Shown here in pieces: positions 14,699-21,013 of a DNA stretch of 21,013 nt. Under the pieces are notes generated by a model that saw only the letters and a list, made by a program, of their open reading frames with translations, was not told the DNA's origin and searched no databases. The stretch's first letter is position 1, and every line of letters starts with the position of its first letter. The DNA is from a virus. Location: IMG/VR virus record IMGVR_UViG_3300048593_000456, positions 90,514 through 111,526 of that record. One strand, 5' to 3'. The translations under genes and the position numbers were made by a program.

Positions 14699-15545
14699 AA
14701 AGAAAAAAACTATCAAAGTGCTCTTTCATGAATGCTCTGATATTTTCTGCGTCCGGGGACGTTTTTAAATTCGTTAGTATTTCTTCCTGATTTTTGTAGG
14801 GATAGATATTTCTTCCGGCTTTAAAAATGCTCTCGGACTTTTTCATTGTGTCATACATAAAATCTTGAAACTCTTGATTGTTCCAATACTCAGGATCTAA
14901 GTCTTTAATTGCCATACATGTAGCTACTGAGTAAACCGCGAATTCTATCGGGCCTACCATCGGATCTAACGAATCAACCCTTTTTCCGTTTTTATGATCA
15001 TCCAGAGCTACTATAGAACCGTTTATATATGATACGAATTCATCTATGATGTATAACGGATATTCTGCCCACGATTTATTTCTCCCGAAATAAGTGTTGA
15101 ACCTACTAAACCTTAAGGACGCAGGAATATATCTCTCGATTTCTTTTCTTAGGAATTTTGGTTGTTCGATATGAAAAGATTTGTCAGGAAATATATAAAA
15201 TGCCCCCGGAAAAGTTTTTACCCTATGACTTAAAACATCATCGTTTCTTAATTGTGAATGTATAAAATGAGTGCTTTCATGAGCATTTGTCATTCTCTGA
15301 TTATCTAGTTGGGGAGTTCTACATCTAGATATAATTTGCCCGTAAGCATCTTTCATATCGAAATTATTTACCACCGGGACATTTCTGGTTGTAAAAAAGC
15401 GTTTGCGGGCCGGAACAGGTTTCGGTTCAGGTTTTATGACTACTTCTTTTTTTTCTTCCGCACGGGTTTTATCCTCGGGATCTTGTGGGTTATAAAATGC
15501 AAAAAATAGCAAGCCTATGATAATTAGTATTTTCATAATATTCAT
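14688..15545 (-). CDS. Membrane-anchored HExxH zinc metalloprotease-like protein
   Basis: 285 residues. An N-terminal hydrophobic stretch (IMKILIIIGLLFFAF, 3-17) should act as signal peptide or membrane anchor; no lipobox cysteine. A Pro/Lys/Glu-rich linker follows (21-47). The folded part has NAHESTHFIH with the zinc motif His89-Glu90-x-x-His93, and a downstream YIIDEFVSY helix with Glu169 as plausible third ligand, the gluzincin arrangement. It would hydrolyse peptide bonds outside the cytoplasm, or in the virion, with an unknown target. It is the last minus-strand gene, after a terminator, and its stop lies 11 nt inside the convergent annealing-protein gene. Start at 15545 or the in-frame ATG at 15536. 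Metal motif is clear; protease activity is inferred. Confidence 0.68.
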   Translation of the reverse strand: MNIMKILIIIGLLFFAFYNPQDPEDKTRAEEKKEVVIKPEPKPVPARKRFFTTRNVPVVNNFDMKDAYGQIISRCRTPQLDNQRMTNAHESTHFIHSQLRNDDVLSHRVKTFPGAFYIFPDKSFHIEQPKFLRKEIERYIPASLRFSRFNTYFGRNKSWAEYPLYIIDEFVSYINGSIVALDDHKNGKRVDSLDPMVGPIEFAVYSVATCMAIKDLDPEYWNNQEFQDFMYDTMKKSESIFKAGRNIYPYKNQEEILTNLKTSPDAENIRAFMKEHFDSFFLSID

Positions 15546-15551
15546 GATAAT

Positions 15552-15576
15552 AAAAAAACCCCTTCAAACGAAGGGG
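15552..15576 (-). terminator. Rho-independent terminator
   Basis: On the minus strand a perfect 7-bp stem (CCCCTTC / GAAGGGG, plus positions 15559-15576) with a 4-nt loop (GTTT) is followed by seven T (15552-15558 on the plus strand as A). It lies 28 bases after the stop of the virion-like gene at 15604 and should end that transcript. It is not functional as a plus-strand terminator because no T run follows on that side. The metalloprotease start is only seven bases beyond the T run. Confidence 0.88.
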
Positions 15577-15603
15577 CCGATAAAAACTTAGAATAAAAAT
15601 ATC

Positions 15604-16512
15604 TTAGAGGTATTCGCAGCTAAATTGTAGTGCATAATTACTCTTACTTCCTACTGTTAATGGAGTCGCTGAAATTGCTACTCTCCAAGTATGTCTTGTG
15701 TCTACACCAGTTCCGCCGAAAGTTCTGGTTGTTGAGTTAGCCCCAATGTTTGCTAGATTAGGACTTGATGTATTATAGTATTGTAGCCACTTAGGTTTAT
15801 ACGCTGTATCATAAGTTCCATCCAAGAATCTTTGTCCAGATCCGGGATTATCTAACAGAGGAACAACAATTCCACTTCCGCCAACAGTATCGTCGTCACC
15901 AGTTAAAGCACCCAGACGAGAATCGCCGTTAAGCTTAGGGTCTGCCGTTGATCCATTGCGGAACACAATACCGCTACTATTTTGCCATGTAAATTGAGCA
16001 CACTGATTAGAGGGCCAAGCCTCGCCCCACCAAACATGATCACCAGAACCGATTGGGTTTCCTCCGATTCCATCACCGGATGTATTTGCACTTCCGGGAC
16101 CAGCCACCCAAGTAGCATATGCCTGACCGTTAAAATTAACTAATTCAGCAACTTTAGTGTTAACGCCCGAGGCGGGATTGTTAATACTGACTCTATCGTA
16201 TATTCTTAGTTGGGCATTTTGAACGTTTACGGCAGTGCTATGAGTAAAATTTATATCAAGAGTTCTGTGATGGCTATTTAGCCTAGACAAAGGAATGCCG
16301 GAAGTATCTGTATCTGGTATACCAGAAGCGGCTGCGGTAAACTTAAAGTTATAAGCATTTCCGCCATTTATGGTTCCGTCAGCATTAGTGATAAATGTTT
16401 TATCTTGATAAGCACCTATTTGTACTGAGCTTCCGAAAGAAGACCCGTAAAAACCAAGTCCAGACCCGTTTAGGTTAGGTGTGTTGTATGTTCCAAAAGA
16501 AATTTCTGCCAT
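15604..16512 (-). CDS. Gly/Ser/Asn-rich virion structural-like protein
   Basis: 302 residues, very rich in Gly, Ser, Asn and Thr, with few charged residues and a single Cys-pair region (one Cys near residue 170, one at the end). It starts MAEISFGTYNTPNLNGSGLG and continues as alternating short polar and hydrophobic stretches, as in all-beta phage surface or tail proteins. There is no signal peptide and no catalytic motif. It is the last gene before the terminator and is preceded by 52 non-coding bases. A strong ribosome site precedes the start, fitting high late expression. Likely a capsid-decoration, neck or fibre-type component; which one cannot be told. Confidence 0.55.
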   Translation of the reverse strand: MAEISFGTYNTPNLNGSGLGFYGSSFGSSVQIGAYQDKTFITNADGTINGGNAYNFKFTAAASGIPDTDTSGIPLSRLNSHHRTLDINFTHSTAVNVQNAQLRIYDRVSINNPASGVNTKVAELVNFNGQAYATWVAGPGSANTSGDGIGGNPIGSGDHVWWGEAWPSNQCAQFTWQNSSGIVFRNGSTADPKLNGDSRLGALTGDDDTVGGSGIVVPLLDNPGSGQRFLDGTYDTAYKPKWLQYYNTSSPNLANIGANSTTRTFGGTGVDTRHTWRVAISATPLTVGSKSNYALQFSCEYL

Positions 16513-16516
16513 TTAA

Positions 16517-16523
16517 TCCTCTT
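16517..16523 (-). promoter_or_regulatory. Strong ribosome binding site of the Gly/Ser-rich virion-like gene
   Basis: On the minus strand AAGAGGA ends four bases before the ATG at 16512, preceded by an AT-rich AATAAAT run. The 52-base gap to the upstream gene also contains the perfect palindrome TTGTTAACAA (16539-16548). No convincing sigma-70 promoter is visible in the gap. Confidence 0.65.
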
Positions 16524-16564
16524 ATTTATTGAAAAATGTTGTTAACAATTATAAATACACAATT

Positions 16565-16918
16565 TTACTTATTACAGTCGCAGTCGCCCCCGGAGTTAAC
16601 TGCTGACCATTTTTTTAAAGGGCAAGATTCTCCAGCCCAGCTAGTTTTAATTTTTAAGAAGCATCCACACTCATTACATCGGGGATTATTTGGATCGTTA
16701 GAATTATATCTATCGCAAGATCTACATATTTCCAGACGTTTCGCCTGATCGTTATCGTTAGTCTGAGGCATTCCGCCAGCCATATGTTTTACTATAGAAG
16801 TAGAAAAATTCACAGCCTGAGTAAGAAAACCGGGTATTTCCTGCTTGGGCAAAGGGTCTTTTTTAGGAAAACTTTCAGGCTGATCAGAATAAGAAAAAAC
16901 GAAAGGTTCATTATGCAT
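16565..16918 (-). CDS. Small zinc-finger protein (multi-Cys C-terminus)
   Basis: 117 residues. The first 60 are polar and Pro/Gln-rich with one helix (FLTQAVNFSTSIVKHMAGG). The C-terminal half is a compact cysteine motif: Cys65-x2-Cys68, Cys81-x2-Cys84-x-Cys86 and Cys99-Pro, ending LKKW, with two more Cys at 113 and 115. The order CxxC ... RCNECGC ... ESCPLKKW is a recurrent zinc-binding module in small phage proteins; its role is unknown. It overlaps the upstream gene by 8 nt (ATGCATAA) and is preceded by AAGAGGA seven bases before the ATG (plus 16926-16932). Zinc binding is likely; whether it is a virion part, an assembly factor or a regulator cannot be said. Confidence 0.65.
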   Translation of the reverse strand: MHNEPFVFSYSDQPESFPKKDPLPKQEIPGFLTQAVNFSTSIVKHMAGGMPQTNDNDQAKRLEICRSCDRYNSNDPNNPRCNECGCFLKIKTSWAGESCPLKKWSAVNSGGDCDCNK

Positions 16919-17948
16919 ATATGTTTCCTCTTATTTTTAATAAAGTATTGTTATATAAAAGATATTCTATGTTAAAGTTTTCGTATAAATCTATTAGTTT
17001 TTTTACTTCTCTAAACTGACTAACCGATACAGTGGCTTTTGGATATCTCATTCCGGATATTCGAAAATCGACTGCAAAAGTCATGTATATTTTATTGTTA
17101 AAATATTGAAGTCTTATTGCGGGCCTGAGATTATATATATTTAATGCCGATAGAGGTTCTTCTTCACCTATCAAACTGGCCGATGCGGGAAAATACATAT
17201 AAAAAGCTTTACCGTCGTTTTCATTATAAACACCGTCTGTAGGTATATCCTGATAATTTTCATCGTATTTTTGACATAAACTTGTGTCTAAACCAAATTT
17301 TGCAAAAATAGTTGTCTCGGAATTATTATAATCAAATACAACATTAGAATTGTTAGTCTCATTGTACTGTGGACTGATATCGAATAAAATTTCTTTTTCT
17401 TTGACACCGGCGATTTCGCGAGCGGGAAGCTTTACATCTAAAAATACGCCCTTGATTGGCGGAAGTTTATTATACCTTTCCATGAAAAAATTTGTAATAT
17501 CTTTAATGTAGCAGTTTTTATTTATTTCTCCAAAATTAGCTGTCACTTTCAGTTCGCCAGATTTATTTATACTATCTCCGCAAAAAGTTATATCTCCAAA
17601 GTAAGCAGGGTCAAGATTAATCCGTGTTAAGTCTATATTAAACCAGTTGATGAGTGGAAGTACCGATGCTGTAAAACTAAAACTCGCTGGTGCTGTATAA
17701 ACCATTTTATTTGTTTTTGAACAACAGCAAAATTGTGTAAGTTTCGAGTTTCCTATGTCAATAAAAGATCCGCCTGTGGGGTATTTACGTATAACATCAA
17801 CTTCTGCTGTAAAACTTGATTCATTTCTATATGTTGTTCTTACGATAACTGGTTGACACGTAGGACAATCAGCAGTTTTTTCTTCCGGGCAATAATCTAA
17901 ATATTCGTTAGATCTTTTAATTGTTTTGCAAGTAGTTTCTTTTAACAT
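16911..17948 (-). CDS. Cys-rich protein of the structural block, unknown function
   Basis: 345 residues, not recognised. The N-terminus has Cys7, Cys20, Cys28 and Cys31 (CPTC) and a Cys-Cys-Cys run at 74-76 (QFCCCSKT). The remainder is mostly beta-like, with repeated aromatic/hydrophobic alternation (FSFTASVLPLINWFNIDL, FYMYFPASASL, IYMTFAVDFRISG). No transmembrane segment or signal peptide. It starts eight bases after the previous gene's stop with no good ribosome site, so translation is probably coupled. Position and composition suggest a virion or tail component. The Cys clusters could bind metal or form disulfides with the likewise Cys-rich product of the neighbouring gene. Confidence 0.6.
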   Translation of the reverse strand: MLKETTCKTIKRSNEYLDYCPEEKTADCPTCQPVIVRTTYRNESSFTAEVDVIRKYPTGGSFIDIGNSKLTQFCCCSKTNKMVYTAPASFSFTASVLPLINWFNIDLTRINLDPAYFGDITFCGDSINKSGELKVTANFGEINKNCYIKDITNFFMERYNKLPPIKGVFLDVKLPAREIAGVKEKEILFDISPQYNETNNSNVVFDYNNSETTIFAKFGLDTSLCQKYDENYQDIPTDGVYNENDGKAFYMYFPASASLIGEEEPLSALNIYNLRPAIRLQYFNNKIYMTFAVDFRISGMRYPKATVSVSQFREVKKLIDLYENFNIEYLLYNNTLLKIRGNIYA

Positions 17949-17956
17949 TAGATATC

Positions 17957-18907
17957 TTAAATATTTGGCTCGTGAGTAAATCCTTCCCCTGCCGGGTTTT
18001 GAAAATTTCTTCTTAATTCACAATAGCTACGATAAATTTTTTCTCTATAATTATAAAATATCTTGTCGGGATAAGTATTTTCAGTCATTTCTGTATAATA
18101 TGTCGGATCAACAAGTAATCCGTTAGGTTCGTTTCCAGTATATACTATTAAAAATCCTGTATATTTAGTTGTGACTTTACAACAACCGCTCACTTCAAAT
18201 CCCCCCAATGTTTTACATGATGAAGAATAAGATATTATTCTTGACTGAGTATCGCATTCGGGGTCTAGAATACCAGTTTCCTGTGATTCGCTTCCTGTAA
18301 TTCCTCCCTCTACATCTAATGTAGAGCACAAGACAACTTCGTTTTTCCAGTCCAAGTCTGCTGCGTATCTATCTAAATGTTCCGATATATCCGTGGCGTT
18401 TGAATTATGTAATTCAGTAAATTTTGTATCATTAAAAGTCTGGGGGGCTTCAACTTCGGTTGTTCCTATAACTATTTGTTCGTTTTTATAATTTAAAACT
18501 ATTCTGCGAGGATCTAATCTTTCGTCGGGTATTTCTATAATTAATATATTGTTTTCTTGCGATATCTTTCCGTATTTAGCAAACATAGGCTGATAAAAGC
18601 GAATGTCGCTACCTCTATATATTGTAAAATCAGAAATAACAGATGTCGGATGAAACCTAATTCTAATTTTTCTATTTTTATAAGTTTTTCTAACCGCGAT
18701 TGGTGGAACTTGACCCGTACTATCACTCTGAACATAACTATAATAAGCAGTCCCGTCTCCCACGTAAAAATATTCAAAACAACCCATGCTTGAAATAGTT
18801 TTATTCACAGGCAGGGTGACTTTATTACCAAATAGTTCTATATCTATAGTTTTCAGTAATCTATCGCATGTACAAACACTTTTATCGCAGCATTTACAAT
18901 TTGACAT
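17957..18907 (-). CDS. Cys-rich protein of the structural block, unknown function
   Basis: 316 residues, not recognised. The first 14 residues hold five cysteines (Cys4, 6, 7, 12, 14: MSNCKCCDKSVCTC), and more occur later (DPECDT, SSSCKTLGG, SGCCKV, SYCEL). The body looks beta-rich, with VGDGTAYYSYVQSDSTG and FLIVYTGNEPNGLL. It has no membrane segment. It overlaps the large upstream structural gene by 14 nt and has no strong ribosome site, pointing to coupled translation. The order large virion protein, Cys-rich 316, Cys-rich 345, zinc finger 117 suggests one assembly unit. Metal binding by the N-terminal cluster is plausible but unproven. Confidence 0.6.
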   Translation of the reverse strand: MSNCKCCDKSVCTCDRLLKTIDIELFGNKVTLPVNKTISSMGCFEYFYVGDGTAYYSYVQSDSTGQVPPIAVRKTYKNRKIRIRFHPTSVISDFTIYRGSDIRFYQPMFAKYGKISQENNILIIEIPDERLDPRRIVLNYKNEQIVIGTTEVEAPQTFNDTKFTELHNSNATDISEHLDRYAADLDWKNEVVLCSTLDVEGGITGSESQETGILDPECDTQSRIISYSSSCKTLGGFEVSGCCKVTTKYTGFLIVYTGNEPNGLLVDPTYYTEMTENTYPDKIFYNYREKIYRSYCELRRNFQNPAGEGFTHEPNI

Positions 18908-21013
18908 TTGAGCAAGAATAATTAATTATTCTCCATTCGTAATTAATTCTGTTACATAAGACATACGTACCCTTTTTAAGCGATAATGAAGTGTCTCTAT
19001 TCATTCCAACAATAGTTTCTCCACTTTCGGTAATTTTATTATCTAGTTTTGCACCTTCTGATTCTATATAATGAGAAGATCTAACTATATTTACTACGAA
19101 TTGCTTGGGATCATCAAAAGATTCCGGAGCATTTAAATCTTCCGATAAAAACCCTTCTATAAAATCAAAACCGCTGCCCCAAGTTTTTCTTTCTTCATCC
19201 CATCTTAAATCAACCGGGCCACTTTTCCATAAATGTCTTTTCCTTCCGATTTCTTCCAACTGATTAAAGCGGTTCTCAACGTCTCCTGACGTATCATAAG
19301 GTGCAGCCTTACCGTCAAGACCCATTCCCCATCCCGAAAGCATTAGCGGGCCTCTGAGACCCATAGAACGAACCACATCCGGCTTAGCATCCTGATTGTT
19401 TAAGTTCATGTCTAAATCGGGAGTAACTTCTTCTCCATGCACGACTAAAGTAAAATCGTTTTCTGTGAAATAATAGGGATCATAATTATCAGAATTTGGA
19501 GCTTTAAAGTTAGCATCTGCTTCTGACTTCTGTAATTCAGGTCCAGATACATTTAGTGTTTTTTCTTTTCTAGATCCTACTGGTGTTAATATTTGCTCCA
19601 TAGAGCAACCGTAACTATTGCTAAAATCTCTATTGATAGCAGCCACTTGATTTTGCGGTACTCCACAATTTACAACAGTTCTTTTCTTTTCGGTTTTTGG
19701 ATCTACAACTTCTTCGTTATTTTCTAATCCGGGCTGTTCTGGTTCGTCCGGATCATTTTTTTTCTCTTCGTCTTTAGCTATGTTCGCAACCGGAAAATTA
19801 ATACCAGCATTTAAAGTTAATAAGTGCCTAAATCCTTTGCCGTAAAAACTATCTTTGTAGGGCGGTGCTGAAAAAGGACGAGGCTCCATTTTGCTTCGTA
19901 TGTTCTGCATAAATGCTATGGCACTTTTATTTATAAGTGCAAATCTATCGGCATTATATTTAGCTAGCTTGCCGAACTGCGGAGTCCAAGTATTGAAGGA
20001 GTAGGATGTAGTAATTCCTCCCGTGTTATAATTAACAGACATTCCTGTTATGTACGGTCCCGATTGTAAAAATCTATCCGCAAGATTAGACTCAGGCATA
20101 CCATAAGTTTCTACAGTTCCGGTCTCTCTTCCACTAACCTCTGCATTAACAACTGCTGCATAGGTAAGACCGACATCATTCATATTTGATATGCCGCCGT
20201 AAGTTTCAGGAGTTAAAGATTCTTCCAGAATAAATTCGGCTTTACCGTTTTTAGCCTTATAATTCCACCACGGACCCCATCTATATCTTGTGCTTTGTTG
20301 AGGTATTCCTATTTGCATTGGTGCAACTCTTGCTGGTGCTATGCCATAGTTTGTAGTTCCAGATTCTGCCGTTAAAGCAAATAAAGGCTGTAAATCTTGA
20401 AAACTATATCCGAAATAAATATTAAGTAACCAAGCAAGTCCGTTGCTTTGGGTTGTGTACTGGTCTATATGGTTAACGGCTTGAACTTCCGCAACGCAGG
20501 AAGGGCCGTTGGCTCTCCATGTTATATCCTTCTCCAAATTAATAACTGACGCTATCGCTCCTGTAGAAGTAAAAGAATAACCATTACCAAGATTCGTGTA
20601 GTCCTTGTTAAATTTATCATAGTTCCAAGAAGCAGTCGGTTTTAATCTTCCTTCACCATCGTAAAAAGATACGTCTTGGAATCCTGAGTTTTCCGACCAA
20701 GCAGCATCTGATACTTCCCAACTATTAATGTACTGAAAATCAGTTAGTACAAACTTTAGGTTATTTGCTATTCCACCCGGCTCTTGCGGTAATGATACGA
20801 AATATTTTCTGCCCCAATATTCTTCACCGGCACTTTTTATAGCATTATGTATTTTTTCTAAATCTTCATACATAAACTTGCCGACTGTTATCAGATTTTT
20901 TTGCTGGGCGTATTTAAAAGTAGAATCCATAAAATCAATTGCACTAATTTTGCCCGTGGCAATTCTATTTAAAACAAACTGATCTATTCTTACGTTTGTA
21001 AATAGTGCATTTG
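18894..21013 (-). CDS. Large virion structural protein (5' end beyond right edge)
   Basis: At least 705 residues. The first ATG in the window (20930) has no ribosome site, and the same frame stays open without a stop for 27 more codons to the edge (…NRIATGKISAIDF before that Met). The true start is therefore outside. The visible part is Gly/Asn/Tyr/Trp-rich and beta-like, with no enzyme motif. From the ATG at 20930, residues 293-316 (YITGMSVNYNTGGITTSYSF) resemble segments of phage tail or neck proteins. Residues 385-418 form an acidic, Pro-rich linker (KDEEKKNDPDEPEQ), after which a second region contains MGLRGPLMLSGWGMG and GPVDLRWDEE. A two-domain virion protein with a flexible hinge is the simplest reading. 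No specific virion role can be assigned. Confidence 0.68.
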   Translation of the reverse strand, partial: NALFTNVRIDQFVLNRIATGKISAIDFMDSTFKYAQQKNLITVGKFMYEDLEKIHNAIKSAGEEYWGRKYFVSLPQEPGGIANNLKFVLTDFQYINSWEVSDAAWSENSGFQDVSFYDGEGRLKPTASWNYDKFNKDYTNLGNGYSFTSTGAIASVINLEKDITWRANGPSCVAEVQAVNHIDQYTTQSNGLAWLLNIYFGYSFQDLQPLFALTAESGTTNYGIAPARVAPMQIGIPQQSTRYRWGPWWNYKAKNGKAEFILEESLTPETYGGISNMNDVGLTYAAVVNAEVSGRETGTVETYGMPESNLADRFLQSGPYITGMSVNYNTGGITTSYSFNTWTPQFGKLAKYNADRFALINKSAIAFMQNIRSKMEPRPFSAPPYKDSFYGKGFRHLLTLNAGINFPVANIAKDEEKKNDPDEPEQPGLENNEEVVDPKTEKKRTVVNCGVPQNQVAAINRDFSNSYGCSMEQILTPVGSRKEKTLNVSGPELQKSEADANFKAPNSDNYDPYYFTENDFTLVVHGEEVTPDLDMNLNNQDAKPDVVRSMGLRGPLMLSGWGMGLDGKAAPYDTSGDVENRFNQLEEIGRKRHLWKSGPVDLRWDEERKTWGSGFDFIEGFLSEDLNAPESFDDPKQFVVNIVRSSHYIESEGAKLDNKITESGETIVGMNRDTSLSLKKGTYVLCNRINYEWRIINYSCSNVKL

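Noticed and set aside
16539-16548. Palindrome TTGTTAACAA in a 52-base gap as an operator
   Set aside because: Single copy, ten bases, AT-rich; no second site or promoter to support it.
19921-19940. Inverted repeat GCACTT…AAGTGC containing TATAAATA on the minus strand, like a T4 late promoter
   Set aside because: It lies in the middle of the large virion gene and encodes ordinary residues. TATAAATA also occurs near 4658 and 16550 (plus strand) with no suitable gene start, as expected by chance in AT-rich DNA.
1-21013. tRNA genes, CRISPR repeats, insertion sequences, attachment sites
   Set aside because: Gaps between genes are all under 60 bases; none shows a cloverleaf, regularly spaced repeats or terminal inverted repeats with a transposase.

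Overview
The window looks like a piece of a large, AT-rich tailed bacteriophage genome. The genes are packed almost without gaps, with many 1-44 nt overlaps. Plus-strand genes for DNA metabolism face minus-strand genes that look like virion proteins. The phage carries a full-length bacterial-type (C-family) replicative DNA polymerase. I see no tRNA, rRNA, CRISPR array or insertion sequence. The host cannot be named from the sequence.

Plus strand, 1-5431, is a replication/nucleic-acid block. It holds the tail of an unknown gene, a PD-(D/E)XK nuclease-like protein, a small GNAT-like protein, a DnaQ-type DEDDh 3'-5' exonuclease, a DnaE-type DNA polymerase III alpha subunit, and a short SSB-like OB-fold protein. 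Exonuclease, polymerase and SSB are consecutive and nearly touch, so they plausibly form a phage replisome cassette.

Plus strand, 5431-13217, is a cassette of nine genes devoted to sugar chemistry. It has three GT-B/GT4-type glycosyltransferases (one with an inserted CxxC-CxxC zinc ribbon), a truncated methyltransferase-like protein, a GT-A-like protein with an N-terminal cysteine cluster and no DxD motif, a canonical GT2, a MobA/GlmU-like nucleotidyltransferase with a degenerate signature, a CgeB-like glycosyltransferase, and a small protein resembling half a GT-B enzyme. They are co-oriented with the replication genes, so they probably build or transfer a glycan during infection. The acceptor (phage DNA, virion protein or host surface glycan) is not visible.

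Plus strand, 13201-14698: an HTH plus Vsr/PD-(D/E)XK-type endonuclease, resembling a free-standing homing endonuclease, is wedged between the sugar cassette and a putative single-strand annealing protein. It overlaps each neighbour by 17 nt. The last gene is locally more G+C-rich than its surroundings.

Minus strand, 21013-14688, is a presumed late/structural block transcribed leftwards. It has a large virion protein running off the right edge, two Cys-rich unknown proteins, a small zinc-finger protein, a Gly/Ser/Asn-rich virion-like protein, a clear rho-independent terminator, and a membrane-anchored HExxH metalloprotease-like protein. That last gene ends 11 nt inside the convergent annealing-protein gene. 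No stretch longer than 60 bases lacks a gene.
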